Numbered from the stretch's first letter, positions 9,053 through 17,973 are shown. The stretch is 64,000 nt of DNA from Nitrosopumilus sp. (GCF_025698945.1 NZ_JAILWM010000001.1:434001-498000), one strand, 5' to 3'. Translations and numbers: made by a program. The notes: generated from the sequence alone by a model not told the origin.

Positions 9053-10396
9053 CTAATTTTTTGGAGGCTTTGCAAATTTATTTTTAGGATTATTATGATA
9101 ATCTACAGGAAGCATTGCATCTTTTTGCCTTCCTGTTAGAATTCCAACGACTACGTCATCTTTTTTGATAACACCTTCACTCATTAATTTTTTAACTCCT
9201 ACTACTGATGCGCCTGATGCCATTTCACAGTCAAATCCATTTAGACCAACTACTGACATTGCATCAAGCATTTCAGAATCTGAAACTGTTGTTACAACAC
9301 CATTTGTGAATTCTAATGCTCTTAATCCCTTTAAAATATTGGCAGGTCTTCCAATTTGAATTGCTGTAGCTTTAGTTTTTGGTCTTAATCCTTCATTGTC
9401 AAGATGTTCATAATATCTAGAAATTAATTCTGTATTTGGTTTCCCTTTATTCCATCTTAATTCCTCATCTTCAAATTTTCCATTATACAGATCAGATAAA
9501 GTGCTTGCACCTTCAGAATTAATTACTGCAATTCTGGGAATTTTTTTAATCCATCCCCATTCATATAATTCCATCAAGGCTTTTCCGCAACTAGATGTGT
9601 TTCCTAGGGCTCCACCAGGATATACAATCCAATCAGGAACTTCCCAATTCAAATACTCTAATGCTCTAAATGGAATAGTTTTTTGTCCTTCAATTCTAAA
9701 TGGATTTACAGAATTTACAGTATACCCATCATGGTTTTGTGCATCATCCAATGATTGTTTTAATGCATCATCAAAATTACCATCAACTTCTACAATCTGT
9801 GCACCAAATTGATATGCTTGACTTAGTTTGCCCGGAGCTATTTGTCCTGCAGGAATGTAGACATCGCATTTTATACCTTCATTAGCTGCAAACATCCCTG
9901 CGGATGCAGATGTATTTCCTGTTGATGCACAAACAATTTTCTTTGCTCCGACCATTTTTGCATGTGTAACTGCTGTTGCCATACCATTATCTTTGAAAGA
10001 ACCACTGGGATTGTACCCTTCAGGTTGTAACCACAAATTTTCTTTAGAAATTCCAATAAATTCAGCAGCTTTAGACATTTGGTATGGTTTTGATTGTCTG
10101 CCCTCTGCACCATCAAGTGAGACTAGATATTTTGAGCATTCATCAATATTTTCAGTGTCAATTTGACAAAAATTCAACAATTCCCTGAATCTCCAAACCC
10201 CACTCTCATTGAAAATACTTCCTTGTGGATTTCGTCGTTGGTAAAAGACTTCTTTTAGATTATCTGGTGGTGTATTTTTGTATATTACATCCAACAGATG
10301 TCCATTTTCACATTGAACATTAGTATTTGTAATAGGATACTCTAGAGCACATCTTGGATCAATACACTTGAGATACGCGTCTCCTTGCATTGTCAT
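9053..10396 (-). CDS. thrC: Threonine synthase
   Basis: The 447-residue protein is a fold-type II PLP enzyme that converts O-phosphohomoserine to threonine. It has an N-terminal zinc-finger-like cap (C11, C16, C29, H33) seen in archaeal and plant-type threonine synthases. The PLP lysine is K135 in NPSGSFKDNGM, the phosphate-binding loop is ASTGNTSAS, and a conserved GGALGNTSS follows. The start ATG 10396 has a second ATG two codons later. It is divergent from a small hypothetical gene at 10489. Confidence 0.9.
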   Translation of the reverse strand: MTMQGDAYLKCIDPRCALEYPITNTNVQCENGHLLDVIYKNTPPDNLKEVFYQRRNPQGSIFNESGVWRFRELLNFCQIDTENIDECSKYLVSLDGAEGRQSKPYQMSKAAEFIGISKENLWLQPEGYNPSGSFKDNGMATAVTHAKMVGAKKIVCASTGNTSASAGMFAANEGIKCDVYIPAGQIAPGKLSQAYQFGAQIVEVDGNFDDALKQSLDDAQNHDGYTVNSVNPFRIEGQKTIPFRALEYLNWEVPDWIVYPGGALGNTSSCGKALMELYEWGWIKKIPRIAVINSEGASTLSDLYNGKFEDEELRWNKGKPNTELISRYYEHLDNEGLRPKTKATAIQIGRPANILKGLRALEFTNGVVTTVSDSEMLDAMSVVGLNGFDCEMASGASVVGVKKLMSEGVIKKDDVVVGILTGRQKDAMLPVDYHNNPKNKFAKPPKN

Positions 10397-10488
10397 TACA
10401 GTTAATCAGTGATAATTTAAAGCAAATGTGTAAAATTTACACAAACCAAGCTATTTTTCCTAAACTTTAGATTAGATTAAACCAAAAA

Positions 10489-10869
10489 TTGTTTGTGGTC
10501 TCTCACCATGAATATCTAAAAAGCATTTTAACCCAAATTTTAGATTCCTACTTGTCGCTACAAGGGATTAAAGACAAACCCGGTGATATTGAACTAATCA
10601 TAAAGGAATTAATGAAAATTAATGGATTTATCAGAGTAATTCTAAATAAAATTGATACTGAAAATATTCAATCTTCTGATTTTAAGCCATTAAAATCAAA
10701 ATTAAGATATTATTTAGAAAGTTATTATTTTGAGCAGGAAATAGAGACAATGTCCACATTATATTCAAATGATGTAGGCAGGGTAAAAAATATGCGTTTA
10801 AAGATTTTAGAGGCACTAGATGATAAAAAAATGATGGAAGACATCAAGGATTTATCTGAAAAATTATGA
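10489..10869 (+). CDS. Hypothetical helical protein, 126 aa
   Basis: I do not recognise this family. The frame has normal codon use and is predicted to be mostly alpha-helical (many E/K/L heptads), with no membrane segment or Cys motif. The start is uncertain: TTG 10489 gives 126 residues and GTG 10495 gives 124. Its stop (TGA 10867-10869) overlaps the ATG of a 33-residue Cys-rich protein as ATGA, so the two are probably translationally coupled. Confidence 0.6.
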   Translation: MFVVSHHEYLKSILTQILDSYLSLQGIKDKPGDIELIIKELMKINGFIRVILNKIDTENIQSSDFKPLKSKLRYYLESYYFEQEIETMSTLYSNDVGRVKNMRLKILEALDDKKMMEDIKDLSEKL

Positions 10870-10967
10870 CTGAAGAAAAAAAATGCATTTTGTGTGGATG
10901 TAAAGATCATAAATTGTTTGGTTGCTCAAGACATATCTCAAAAAAGTGTAGTTGTTACAATGAATAA
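10866..10967 (+). CDS. Cys-rich microprotein, 33 aa
   Basis: A frame from ATG 10866 to TAA 10967 encodes a 33-residue protein with CILCGC, a GCSRH segment and CSC near the end (seven Cys, two His). It probably folds round one or two metals. It overlaps the previous stop in an ATGA junction, which supports translation. Function unknown. Confidence 0.55.
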   Translation: MTEEKKCILCGCKDHKLFGCSRHISKKCSCYNE

Positions 10968-10986
10968 AACTAATGATTTGTTAAAA

Positions 10987-11103
10987 TTACTTTTTTTTAG
11001 GTCCAGATCTTTCGTGGAAATTTAAACAACACTTGCATTCTTTCTCTAAACATTCGGACTCACTATGATGTCCACAAATACCACATTCACAGCTTCTTGA
11101 CAT
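10987..11103 (-). CDS. Cys/His-rich microprotein, 38 aa
   Basis: The minus-strand frame from ATG 11103 encodes 38 residues with CECGICGHH, a second cluster ECKCC and a basic tail PKKK. Seven Cys with His nearby suggest a compact zinc-binding knuckle, similar in style to the neighbour at 10866 although in opposite orientation. It is convergent with that gene. Function unknown. Confidence 0.55.
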   Translation of the reverse strand: MSRSCECGICGHHSESECLEKECKCCLNFHERSGPKKK

Positions 11104-11171
11104 GATATTAGTTATCTTATTTAGAATATAACATATACCCCAATTTTTTCTGAGTTTGAGGTCAAATGAGA

Positions 11172-11507
11172 TTATTTTTTAGATTTGACTTTGGATTTTT
11201 TTGCAGGTTTTTCTTTTCCTTCCAACTCTTTTTCAATTTCTTCGGCTTTATGATCAACAGCTTTGATTATTTCTTGAATAAGACCATCCAAATCACTATC
11301 TTCTGCAGGGGGCTCAACAGTACTAGCTATTTCATTAATTGTATTTGAAATCTCTGTACTGACATCATCAAAACTTTCTGGATCTTCATATGCTGCATTA
11401 TAGAGGTTTTTTAAATTGTTAATATGACCGATTACCTGCTCTGTCAAGACTATTCTGTAATCAGTTCCATTAATTTCGAATTCTTTTGAACTCATAACCA
11501 TTTTCAT
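11172..11507 (-). CDS. Hypothetical protein with Lys-rich tail, 111 aa
   Basis: The family was not recognised. The N-terminal 85 residues look like a small folded acidic/helical domain (starting SSKEFEINGTDYRIVLTEQ), and the last 20 residues are mostly lysine, which could bind nucleic acid. Alternative starts at M4 or M5 would remove a few residues. It lies in a row of minus-strand small genes (11.2-12.6 kb). Confidence 0.6.
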   Translation of the reverse strand: MKMVMSSKEFEINGTDYRIVLTEQVIGHINNLKNLYNAAYEDPESFDDVSTEISNTINEIASTVEPPAEDSDLDGLIQEIIKAVDHKAEEIEKELEGKEKPAKKSKVKSKK

Positions 11508-11565
11508 TTTCTTTTGTTTATAATGTTTTTCAGAGAAGGATTGCTGGTCTTTATGTAATTTTTAA

Positions 11566-12015
11566 TTAAAACACAATGTAATCCATTGCAGAAGCATCAC
11601 TGATTAGTCTTGTATGTTTTGAACCTACAACATATCCGTTCTTAATATCACTTGCAGGAATCCATCTATTAGTTGAAGAATAATGTCTTTTTTCAGCTAA
11701 TTCTCTTTCAATAGATTCTATGTCAAACTCTGCTTCTTCAACTTGTTGGGTAGTAAGATGTTTTATAGTTACAAGAATTTTTGTAACTTTAACACGATCT
11801 CCAAATTTCCATTTTGAAGGAGGGGTTTCATCAGAAACCTCGAGAACTTTAATCTTCATTTGTTTATTGCCAAAAGCATCATGACTAATCAACATTCTTT
11901 CATCTGTAAATTCTTCAAAACTAATTCTAGAGTTAACTTCTGCATCAGATACGGTTTCTAATAATGATTCATGATTTTTCTCAGATGATGAAACATCTGA
12001 TTCTTCTTTAGACAT
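11566..12015 (-). CDS. Hypothetical protein, 149 aa
   Basis: The first 35 residues are Ser/Glu-rich and probably disordered. The remainder looks like a compact domain with a KWKFGDRVKVTKILV core (possible OB- or SH3-like beta segment) and a C-terminal SDASAMDYIVF. I know no function. It is on the same strand as the Hjc-like nuclease gene, 46 bases away. Confidence 0.6.
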   Translation of the reverse strand: MSKEESDVSSSEKNHESLLETVSDAEVNSRISFEEFTDERMLISHDAFGNKQMKIKVLEVSDETPPSKWKFGDRVKVTKILVTIKHLTTQQVEEAEFDIESIERELAEKRHYSSTNRWIPASDIKNGYVVGSKHTRLISDASAMDYIVF

Positions 12016-12061
12016 ACCTACAGTAATTCTTCATCCTTAAAAAACAATATGAAACTAATGT

Positions 12062-12637
12062 CTAATTTGACACTAGTCTATGCTTATTTTTGAATGGCAT
12101 AGGGTATTCTTCAAGAAAAATCTCTTTTCGAGTACCGTTTGTTTTAGCAAAAATTTTTCCTTCATATGTGCAAACGCAATCAGTGATTTCTAAAGAATCA
12201 TCCCACACCTTATAAAATTCTCTTAATTCTCTGTTTTCATATTTGCCAATATCAATTCTTTTTTTTGATAGAAATTTGAAAGCTAGAATAACATTTCTTT
12301 TTTTATAAATATCAAAAGTTTTAATCCATTCCATACATCTTTGAATTTGATCTGCAGGGACAGGTAATGATGTACTTGTTCCAGATTTTGCCTCTATGGT
12401 AAAAATCATACTTTCTTCTGTATTCACTGCCAAGACATCAGGTAATGCAATACTTGGAGATCCTAGTCGGAATGCTTTCCAGTGTTTTGTAGTTTTAAAT
12501 CGTTTAACTATAGTGTCTTCCCATTGATATCCTCTTTGACGTCTGGTTTTTGCTGCTCTTTGATTGTTTGTTTGAGAACTTCGAATAATTTTCTGTTTTG
12601 ATATTGCAATTGTTCTCATTTTCTTTTCCATTACCAT
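12062..12637 (-). CDS. Hjc-like Holliday junction resolvase / PD-(D/E)xK nuclease
   Basis: The 191-residue protein has the restriction-endonuclease fold signature in Hjc order: a Glu in GYQWEDTIVKRF, a basic/Ser patch FRLGSPS, Asp in LPDVLAV, then ExK in FTIEAKSG and a Gln in PADQIQ. Archaeal Hjc cleaves four-way junctions during recombination. Here extra N-terminal and C-terminal segments make it about 60 residues longer than typical Hjc (120-140). The long basic N-terminus (RSSQTNNQRAAKTRRQRG) could bind DNA. It could instead be a related nuclease of unknown target. Confidence 0.65.
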   Translation of the reverse strand: MVMEKKMRTIAISKQKIIRSSQTNNQRAAKTRRQRGYQWEDTIVKRFKTTKHWKAFRLGSPSIALPDVLAVNTEESMIFTIEAKSGTSTSLPVPADQIQRCMEWIKTFDIYKKRNVILAFKFLSKKRIDIGKYENRELREFYKVWDDSLEITDCVCTYEGKIFAKTNGTRKEIFLEEYPMPFKNKHRLVSN

Positions 12638-12789
12638 GTGATTCTGTTTTTAGATATAGTAAAGCAGGTAATTACATAATAACTATTGAAATTCATTGAG
12701 TTTTTCGTTATATATTAATGATAATTGATTCATGCTATTGTATTAGTTATAAACAATAATTCCTATCAAAAAGAAAAATCTCTAATCCA

Positions 12790-12879
12790 CTAATTGTGGA
12801 TAGAAAAGTTACAATGACTACATGATTCATGTTCATCTTTAGAGTAAGACAAACCACAATTGGGGCAAATTACAGACAT
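12790..12879 (-). CDS. Zinc-ribbon microprotein, 29 aa
   Basis: ATG 12879 to TAG 12790 encodes 29 residues with two knuckles, CPNC and CSHC, plus His. This is a minimal zinc ribbon with almost nothing else. Similar tiny zinc ribbons recur through this window. Confidence 0.5.
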   Translation of the reverse strand: MSVICPNCGLSYSKDEHESCSHCNFSIHN

Positions 12880-12946
12880 GTTCACATTTCCATCAAGGAA
12901 CTAGACCTTAAGTATGATTGTATTATTCAAATTTTAAATAAAAAAC

Positions 12947-12963
12947 GAGGATTGTTAATCCTC
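12947..12963 (-). terminator. Hairpin GAGGATT-GTT-AATCCTC followed by T-run
   Basis: A perfect 7-base stem with a 3-base loop is followed on the minus strand by GTTTTTT. It contains the stop codon of the 24-residue acidic ORF and looks like its terminator. Confidence 0.5.
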
Positions 12964-13029
12964 ATAGTTTTCATCATCATATTCTGATTCATCATCAAAA
13001 TCATCGTCTATGTCTGTATTGTAGCTCAT
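12955..13029 (-). CDS. Very small acidic protein, 24 aa
   Basis: ATG 13029 to TAA 12955 encodes 24 residues, of which more than half are Asp or Glu (DDDFDDESEYDDENYED). The strong composition bias and the terminator hairpin at its stop favour a real gene, but its size leaves doubt. A nucleic-acid mimic or charge buffer is only speculation. Confidence 0.35.
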   Translation of the reverse strand: MSYNTDIDDDFDDESEYDDENYED

Positions 13030-13179
13030 AGCAAATCGAGATTAACAATCTTGGATTTAAACAGCATGAATGATTAATTCTTTGAAAATTATGTTGAGAG
13101 GTTATAGAATATAGATCTATAATCGTATTATTCAAAATATAGCCAATATCTAAAATACTGCAAATAGGGATTTTTAGTA

Positions 13180-13377
13180 TTGTCTGAAATAATTATAGAG
13201 CAATTACTGGAGCAGAGAGATTCATATCTTAATATGCTCAAACATCTTGATTTTCAACTAATTTTGGAACCCACTGATAATGAAATTCAAAATATTGAAA
13301 AATTACAGGAAAAAACTGTTGAACAAATAAAAAAAATTGAACAGGAACTTGCATACATTTCAAATTCAAAAATATAG
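13180..13377 (+). CDS. Short coiled-coil protein, 65 aa
   Basis: The frame starts at TTG 13180. The product is nearly all helical, with a heptad-rich second half (IQNIEKLQEKTVEQIKKIEQEL). It has no Cys motif and no membrane segment. It is followed 40 bases later by the methyltransferase-like gene on the same strand. Function unknown. Confidence 0.5.
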   Translation: MSEIIIEQLLEQRDSYLNMLKHLDFQLILEPTDNEIQNIEKLQEKTVEQIKKIEQELAYISNSKI

Positions 13378-13417
13378 GTTGCAATGAGTTTATCAAACCG
13401 ATTAATTTATTGATGAT

Positions 13418-14245
13418 ATGTTTAATGATTTGGTCAATAAATTAATTCAGATTAAAAGAGAATTTTCAAAACATTATTCTGGTAGTGCCCATATTCAGGA
13501 ATTAATTCCAACATTTTCTCCAACAGAAATTGAACAAAATCATTTGGAATTATTACATACTTTTGCAAAAAAAAATCCAATATATTTTAATTCATATGAA
13601 GAAAAAATCGCGGGGATAAACTGTACTATCTATGAAGGAGATATCAACGAATATTGGTTAAACAGTATTAAACATGGTTCTAGCTGTCAACCATTTTATC
13701 CAACATGGATAATATCTGCATATATTTTAGCATTGATTTCAAAGCGGATGGGATTCAGAGAATTAGTGGATATTGGTTCCGGAGATGGAAGAATATCTTT
13801 CTGCGCTTCTATTGTAGGTTTAGATTCACACAGTATTGAAATCGATGATGGATTAATTGCTCTTCAAAAATTAATTTCTGAAAAAATAAACCAAAATTTT
13901 AATCTACGATGTGAAGACGCATTGACATTTGATTATTCAGAATTGTCTTTGACAAAACCTCTTTTTTTTATTGGTGGTTTACCTCAAATGGGGGGAGATA
14001 TCTTGGCAACAGGAGTAATTGAAAAAATAAAATCTCTATCCCATATTTCAAAAGATCTGGGTATGGTTTTTGCAGGAACTAACTCAAAAAGACAATTATC
14101 TAATAATCAAAATCACGGTGGATGGAATGAGATAATTACTCATAACCATCTTAATTTCATTAATACAGTGTCATTGCCAACTGTATGGACATTTGATCAA
14201 GAATCAGAAACACCATACATTTTTACAAAATTTAAATTACATTGA
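13418..14245 (+). CDS. SAM-dependent methyltransferase-like protein
   Basis: The 275-residue protein has a class I methyltransferase glycine-rich motif, LVDIGSGDGRISF (about residues 114-126). An acidic strand end (SIEIDDG, about 137-143) and a motif II-like segment (CEDALTFD) follow. The N-terminal 80 residues form an extra helical domain. It could methylate a small molecule, protein or RNA; nothing nearby identifies the substrate. Its 3' end overlaps the converging DUF35 gene by 14 bases. Confidence 0.65.
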   Translation: MFNDLVNKLIQIKREFSKHYSGSAHIQELIPTFSPTEIEQNHLELLHTFAKKNPIYFNSYEEKIAGINCTIYEGDINEYWLNSIKHGSSCQPFYPTWIISAYILALISKRMGFRELVDIGSGDGRISFCASIVGLDSHSIEIDDGLIALQKLISEKINQNFNLRCEDALTFDYSELSLTKPLFFIGGLPQMGGDILATGVIEKIKSLSHISKDLGMVFAGTNSKRQLSNNQNHGGWNEIITHNHLNFINTVSLPTVWTFDQESETPYIFTKFKLH

Positions 14246-14540
14246 AAAAATAATTTCCATTACTAATTCCACAACTATCTATTTTTACTATTTGCCCAAC
14301 TTCTGGTTGATTTTTTATTTTTACCATTACCCTGATCTCTTTTTTAAATTCGACTAAACAAAAGTAATCCTCGTTATTTCCTGAAAATTCTAGGATTTTA
14401 CCTTCATTTATCATTCTGTCTAGAGTAATTGAACCAAAACAATTGTTACAAAAATCAGTAGGAGGCCAACAAATTTTCTTACAATCAGCACATCTAGGAA
14501 GATAAAATCTTCCCAATGCTAATTCTGATTCAAAAGTCAT
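14232..14540 (-). CDS. DUF35 zinc-ribbon/OB-fold protein, thiolase partner
   Basis: The 102-residue protein has a four-Cys zinc ribbon (C-x2-C-x10-C-x2-C in CADCKKICWPPTDFCNNC) followed by a short beta-rich OB domain. DUF35 proteins bind acyl-CoA and pair with thiolases; in methanogens one bridges thiolase and HMG-CoA synthase. Here it overlaps the thiolase gene by 4 bases, so the two should form a complex. Confidence 0.85.
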   Translation of the reverse strand: MTFESELALGRFYLPRCADCKKICWPPTDFCNNCFGSITLDRMINEGKILEFSGNNEDYFCLVEFKKEIRVMVKIKNQPEVGQIVKIDSCGISNGNYFFNVI

Positions 14541-15646
14541 TTTTCTAAAATTAATACTGTTGAAGATGTAGAGGCTGCAGACATATTATGTACTAACCCT
14601 ATGTTTGGATTGTCAATTTGGCGATTAATTGCAACGGATTGAAGTTGTTGTGTAATTTCTATAGTTTGAGCAATACCTGTGGCTCCAAGTGGATGTCCAG
14701 AACCAATTAACCCTCCTCGTGGATTAATTTTAAAATTATTTGTTTCATGGAGTTCTCTAACTAATTTTGCACCTTCACCTTTTTTTATAAATCCTAAAGA
14801 TTCTAAAGCCATAGGTTCACAAACAGAAAACGCATCATGGATCTCTGCAACATTAACTTCATCAATTTTACAATTTGCCATATTCAATGCTTCTTTTGCA
14901 GCAAGAGCAGTTGACTCCATACTATCAAAGGAGAGATTTTTTGTAAATCCTGCAGATGTTGTTTTTTGACCAATACCTGTAATCCATACAGGACTGTCTG
15001 TAATTTTTTTAGTTAATTCCTCATTTGTAAGAAGGATTGAAGCAGCTCCACTACATGGTCTTGAACAATCTAGCAATCTAAGATCATCTGTGAGTTTTTT
15101 TGAATTAATGACATCTTCAACTGTGTAATGTTTATTTGAAATTGCATTTGGGTTAAATTTTGCTTGTTTATGATTTTTTACTGACACTATGGCCAAATCT
15201 TCATCTGAAATTGAGAATTTGCGTTTGTAAGATTTGGAAAAAATAGATGCCCAAAAAATAGGATGTTTGAATTCTCCTCTTGAATTATCCCATTCTAAAA
15301 TATTACCAGGACTATCATATCTTTCTGCACCTGACACCAATACCATATCTGCAAGTCCTGATTTGATATAGGAGTAAGCAGAAACAATTGAATTTGTGCC
15401 TGAATTGCATAGACTTTCAATAGAATGTGCAATTTTAGGTTGAATTCCTATGCTTTCAGATAGAATTGCAGATAGGTACTGAGAATTACTATTTGTAGAC
15501 ACCAATACTGTATCAATATTATTTTTATCAATTTTTGAATTACTTGTTAGCAAATTTTTTGTAGCATTTAGAAGAAGTGATTCGACTTTTGTATCGTTTT
15601 TTGAAAATGGAGTTATACCATATGCTGAAATTCCTATCTTTCCCAT
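14537..15646 (-). CDS. Thiolase-superfamily enzyme (SCP2/archaeal type)
   Basis: I place the start at ATG 15646 (MGKIGISAYGITPF, the usual thiolase beginning). The upstream ATG at 15655 overlaps the LLM gene by 8 bases, and a frame open to 15733 is probably not used. The nucleophile Cys is in SIESLCNSGTNS and the His motif is NPRGGLIGSGHPLGATG. The second acid-base Cys typical of thiolases is not obvious in the C-terminus (GLVHNMSAAST). It condenses or cleaves acyl-CoAs. With DUF35 and an LLM monooxygenase in one operon it may serve a dedicated pathway rather than central acetoacetyl-CoA formation. The exact reaction is unknown. Confidence 0.8.
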   Translation of the reverse strand: MGKIGISAYGITPFSKNDTKVESLLLNATKNLLTSNSKIDKNNIDTVLVSTNSNSQYLSAILSESIGIQPKIAHSIESLCNSGTNSIVSAYSYIKSGLADMVLVSGAERYDSPGNILEWDNSRGEFKHPIFWASIFSKSYKRKFSISDEDLAIVSVKNHKQAKFNPNAISNKHYTVEDVINSKKLTDDLRLLDCSRPCSGAASILLTNEELTKKITDSPVWITGIGQKTTSAGFTKNLSFDSMESTALAAKEALNMANCKIDEVNVAEIHDAFSVCEPMALESLGFIKKGEGAKLVRELHETNNFKINPRGGLIGSGHPLGATGIAQTIEITQQLQSVAINRQIDNPNIGLVHNMSAASTSSTVLILEK

Positions 15647-15647
15647 A

Positions 15648-16613
15648 TTATCCATCCGAAAATATCTTCTTAAATAAATTGAAAGAATCCAACACATTCC
15701 CAACAGGGTTGAATTGTAATATGGGTAAATCAATTCCTGTGTCTCTAAAACTTGTTAGCTGTTGTTTACATTCATCAAGAGTACCACAAATACATAGTGA
15801 TTTTATCATTTTGTCCGAAACTAGTTGATGGTTTGATTTGAATCCTGATTTTTTATATTCTTCAAAAATATTTGATACCTCGCTATTGAAACCGTTATTT
15901 GCCAAAAATTCACGATAAATTTTTCCTACAGAAACATAAAATGCAATTGTTTTTTGAGCACGATCAATTGCATCTTCAGAGTTATTTGAAATACTTGTGA
16001 TAATTTGACATGAAACGTCAATTCTATTTTTATTTTGCATTTTAGAAATAGTTTCTTTCATTTCGTTCTTAGGACGTAGATAAAAAATAACCCCATTACC
16101 AATGTTCCATGTTAAATCTACCATTTTTTGATTAACAGCTGCTATGTATATGGGGATGTTATTTCTTATAGGTTTAATTAATAATGAAAAATTCTTTAAT
16201 GAAAATATTTTACCAGTGTAGTTAATTGGTTTTCCAGAGATGACTAATTTTATTATCTCGACATATTCTTTCATTCTTTGTAAAGGTGACTCAAAATTGA
16301 CGCCATGAAATGATTCCACTATTGGAAGGCTACTTGTTCCAAGTCCTAAAATAAGCCTCCCGTTTAAGAGATGATCAGTTGTTGCAGCACCCATTGCAAT
16401 TAAAGAGGGGCTTCTGGAATAGATGTTGATTATAGACGAGCCAATTTTTTGATTAATTGCTTTATTTCCAACGTTACTCAACATTGAAAAATTCTCCATC
16501 CCCCATGTCTCTGGAATCCATATGGAATCAAGTTTTGTTTGAGAACCATTTTGAGCGCAATCTAATACTTGATTAATTGTTAGAAGAGAGCCTAAACTAC
16601 ACGCTATACGCAT
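15648..16613 (-). CDS. Luciferase-like (LLM) F420/flavin-dependent oxidoreductase
   Basis: The 321-residue TIM-barrel protein shows the LLM signatures DSIWIPETWGME near the N-terminus, GRLILGLGTSS (about 88-98) and a conserved SPLQRMKEYVEIIK helix. Relatives include F420-dependent methylene-H4MPT reductase and alkane monooxygenases. Nitrososphaeria make F420, so F420 is the likely cofactor. It is the first gene of an operon with thiolase and DUF35, with junctions of almost no spacing. Confidence 0.75.
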   Translation of the reverse strand: MRIACSLGSLLTINQVLDCAQNGSQTKLDSIWIPETWGMENFSMLSNVGNKAINQKIGSSIINIYSRSPSLIAMGAATTDHLLNGRLILGLGTSSLPIVESFHGVNFESPLQRMKEYVEIIKLVISGKPINYTGKIFSLKNFSLLIKPIRNNIPIYIAAVNQKMVDLTWNIGNGVIFYLRPKNEMKETISKMQNKNRIDVSCQIITSISNNSEDAIDRAQKTIAFYVSVGKIYREFLANNGFNSEVSNIFEEYKKSGFKSNHQLVSDKMIKSLCICGTLDECKQQLTSFRDTGIDLPILQFNPVGNVLDSFNLFKKIFSDG

Positions 16614-16715
16614 AATATTGATGTAGTATGTTGGATATTCTAGTGTATCTGTTTTAGTATTAGGTGAATTTTGATTGAGGCTGAGTATTATGAGAATGTT
16701 TTTTTGAATTAATGT

Positions 16716-16862
16716 ATGAGCGAACTAATGTTTACAGAAAAACAACCTGGGGATAGTACTTTCTGGAATGATGTCATAAAATATGCAGCAATTAGCAAAG
16801 ATGAACCCTTTGTAGAAGAGGTTGCGTATATGATGGTGACTCTGCATCGTACAGGCGCATAA
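16716..16862 (+). CDS. Small conserved-looking protein, 48 aa
   Basis: ATG 16716 to TAA 16862 encodes 48 residues with balanced composition (a DSTFWNDVIKYAAISKDEPF segment, then EEVAYMMVTLHRTG). It is divergent from the LLM gene and just outside the 3' end of the nucleotidyltransferase. Codon use is like that of real genes. I know no function. Confidence 0.5.
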   Translation: MSELMFTEKQPGDSTFWNDVIKYAAISKDEPFVEEVAYMMVTLHRTGA

Positions 16863-16872
16863 TTTTTTAAAA

Positions 16873-17541
16873 TTATTTTATTATTTTATTAATTTCCTTA
16901 GAACAGTCTTCCATATCTTTAAACGAGTCAATAGAAAACCATTTTACATTTTTGAATTTTACCAAATTTAGTTTGTCTTTTTTTGCATATTCTGGAAATA
17001 ATGTTTTTTCTATATCTCCTTTGTTAGGTAAATTTTTCAAAATACTATGATCCAAATGATATATACCGGCATTCATCCAAATATCTGAAATTTCTTTTTT
17101 TTCTTTAAAATTAATAATTTTATCATCATTTGTTTCTAAAACCCCATATTTTGTTCTTAATTCAATTGCTGCAACAGAATTTTGTTTCTTAATTAATTTT
17201 TTTAAATTAATATTTGTGATTGTATCTCCATTAATTACAAGAAATGATTTTCCTTTTATCATTTTACCTGCTTTTTTAATTGCACCTCCAGTACCCAACG
17301 GAATTGTTTCATTAGAAAATTTAACTCGTAAATTAAATTTTTTTAAATTTAAATAATTCTCAATCATTTCTTTTTTGTAACCTGTACAAATGATAATTTC
17401 ATCTATGCCAAATTTTTGAAGGTATTTTATTTGCCATTCTATTATCGGAATATTGTTAATTGATACAAGTGGTTTGGGAATATAATCAGTAACTGGTTTT
17501 AACCTCTTGCCTTTTCCTCCAGCAAGAATTATAGCTTTCAT
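16873..17541 (-). CDS. Sugar-phosphate nucleotidyltransferase
   Basis: The 222-residue protein is a single NTP_transferase domain. It has the N-terminal signature LAGGKGKRLKPVTDYIPKPL with nucleotide-binding G-x-G-x-R and catalytic Lys, then INGDTI and NAGIY motifs. It lacks the left-handed beta-helix of GlmU or GCD1 proteins. It makes NDP-sugars (for example GDP-mannose, or UDP/dTDP-glucose) for glycan or lipid glycosylation. The sugar cannot be assigned. Confidence 0.8.
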   Translation of the reverse strand: MKAIILAGGKGKRLKPVTDYIPKPLVSINNIPIIEWQIKYLQKFGIDEIIICTGYKKEMIENYLNLKKFNLRVKFSNETIPLGTGGAIKKAGKMIKGKSFLVINGDTITNINLKKLIKKQNSVAAIELRTKYGVLETNDDKIINFKEKKEISDIWMNAGIYHLDHSILKNLPNKGDIEKTLFPEYAKKDKLNLVKFKNVKWFSIDSFKDMEDCSKEINKIIK

Positions 17542-17602
17542 TGAATTCTTTTAATTTTTAGACTATATCAAAATTCTTACTAGAGGGTTTATCCAACTTT
17601 TA

Positions 17603-17839
17603 TTATTTTTCAGTAGATGAAACATCATCACTGACTACATCTTCCATTTTTTTAGCGAATTCCTTATAGATTTTCTCTAGTTCAGTTAATTCTAATTCCA
17701 CACCTAATAGTTTCATAGTTTTTTTCCATGATTCGATATATTTTTCATCATCTAGACCTTTCCCTAAGGTTTCTGCAATTGAATGGACTCCTTCAGTTTT
17801 TCCTAATGAATAGATTGCAATTTCTCTTTCAGATAACAA
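17603..17839 (-). CDS. Hypothetical helical protein, 78 aa
   Basis: The frame starts at TTG 17839, one base after the stop of the 41-residue zinc protein at 17841, so the two are likely coupled. The product is acidic and helical (SEREIAIYSLGKTEGVHSIAE). Function unknown; a small conserved thaumarchaeal protein is likely. Confidence 0.55.
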   Translation of the reverse strand: MLSEREIAIYSLGKTEGVHSIAETLGKGLDDEKYIESWKKTMKLLGVELELTELEKIYKEFAKKMEDVVSDDVSSTEK

Positions 17840-17840
17840 A

Positions 17841-17966
17841 CTAATCCCTTTCTGTAAGGTAATAATGTAATTCAGTATAGCATTCTACGCAATATTCTTG
17901 AAAATTAGTGTGATCACAGTCATAGACTTTCTTTACATCATTGTTACATTTAGTGCAAACAGGCAT
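17841..17966 (-). CDS. Zinc-ribbon microprotein, 41 aa
   Basis: ATG 17966 to TAG 17841 encodes 41 residues with two Cys pairs (CTKC and CVEC) plus a CDH, the layout of one zinc ribbon. It lies directly before the 78-residue gene on the same strand, one base away. Confidence 0.55.
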   Translation of the reverse strand: MPVCTKCNNDVKKVYDCDHTNFQEYCVECYTELHYYLTERD

Positions 17967-17973
17967 GATGTTG

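Noticed and set aside
14537-15733. Longer thiolase start at 15733
   Set aside because: The extra 29 residues lie inside the LLM gene, and residues from MGKIGISAYG match the usual thiolase start.
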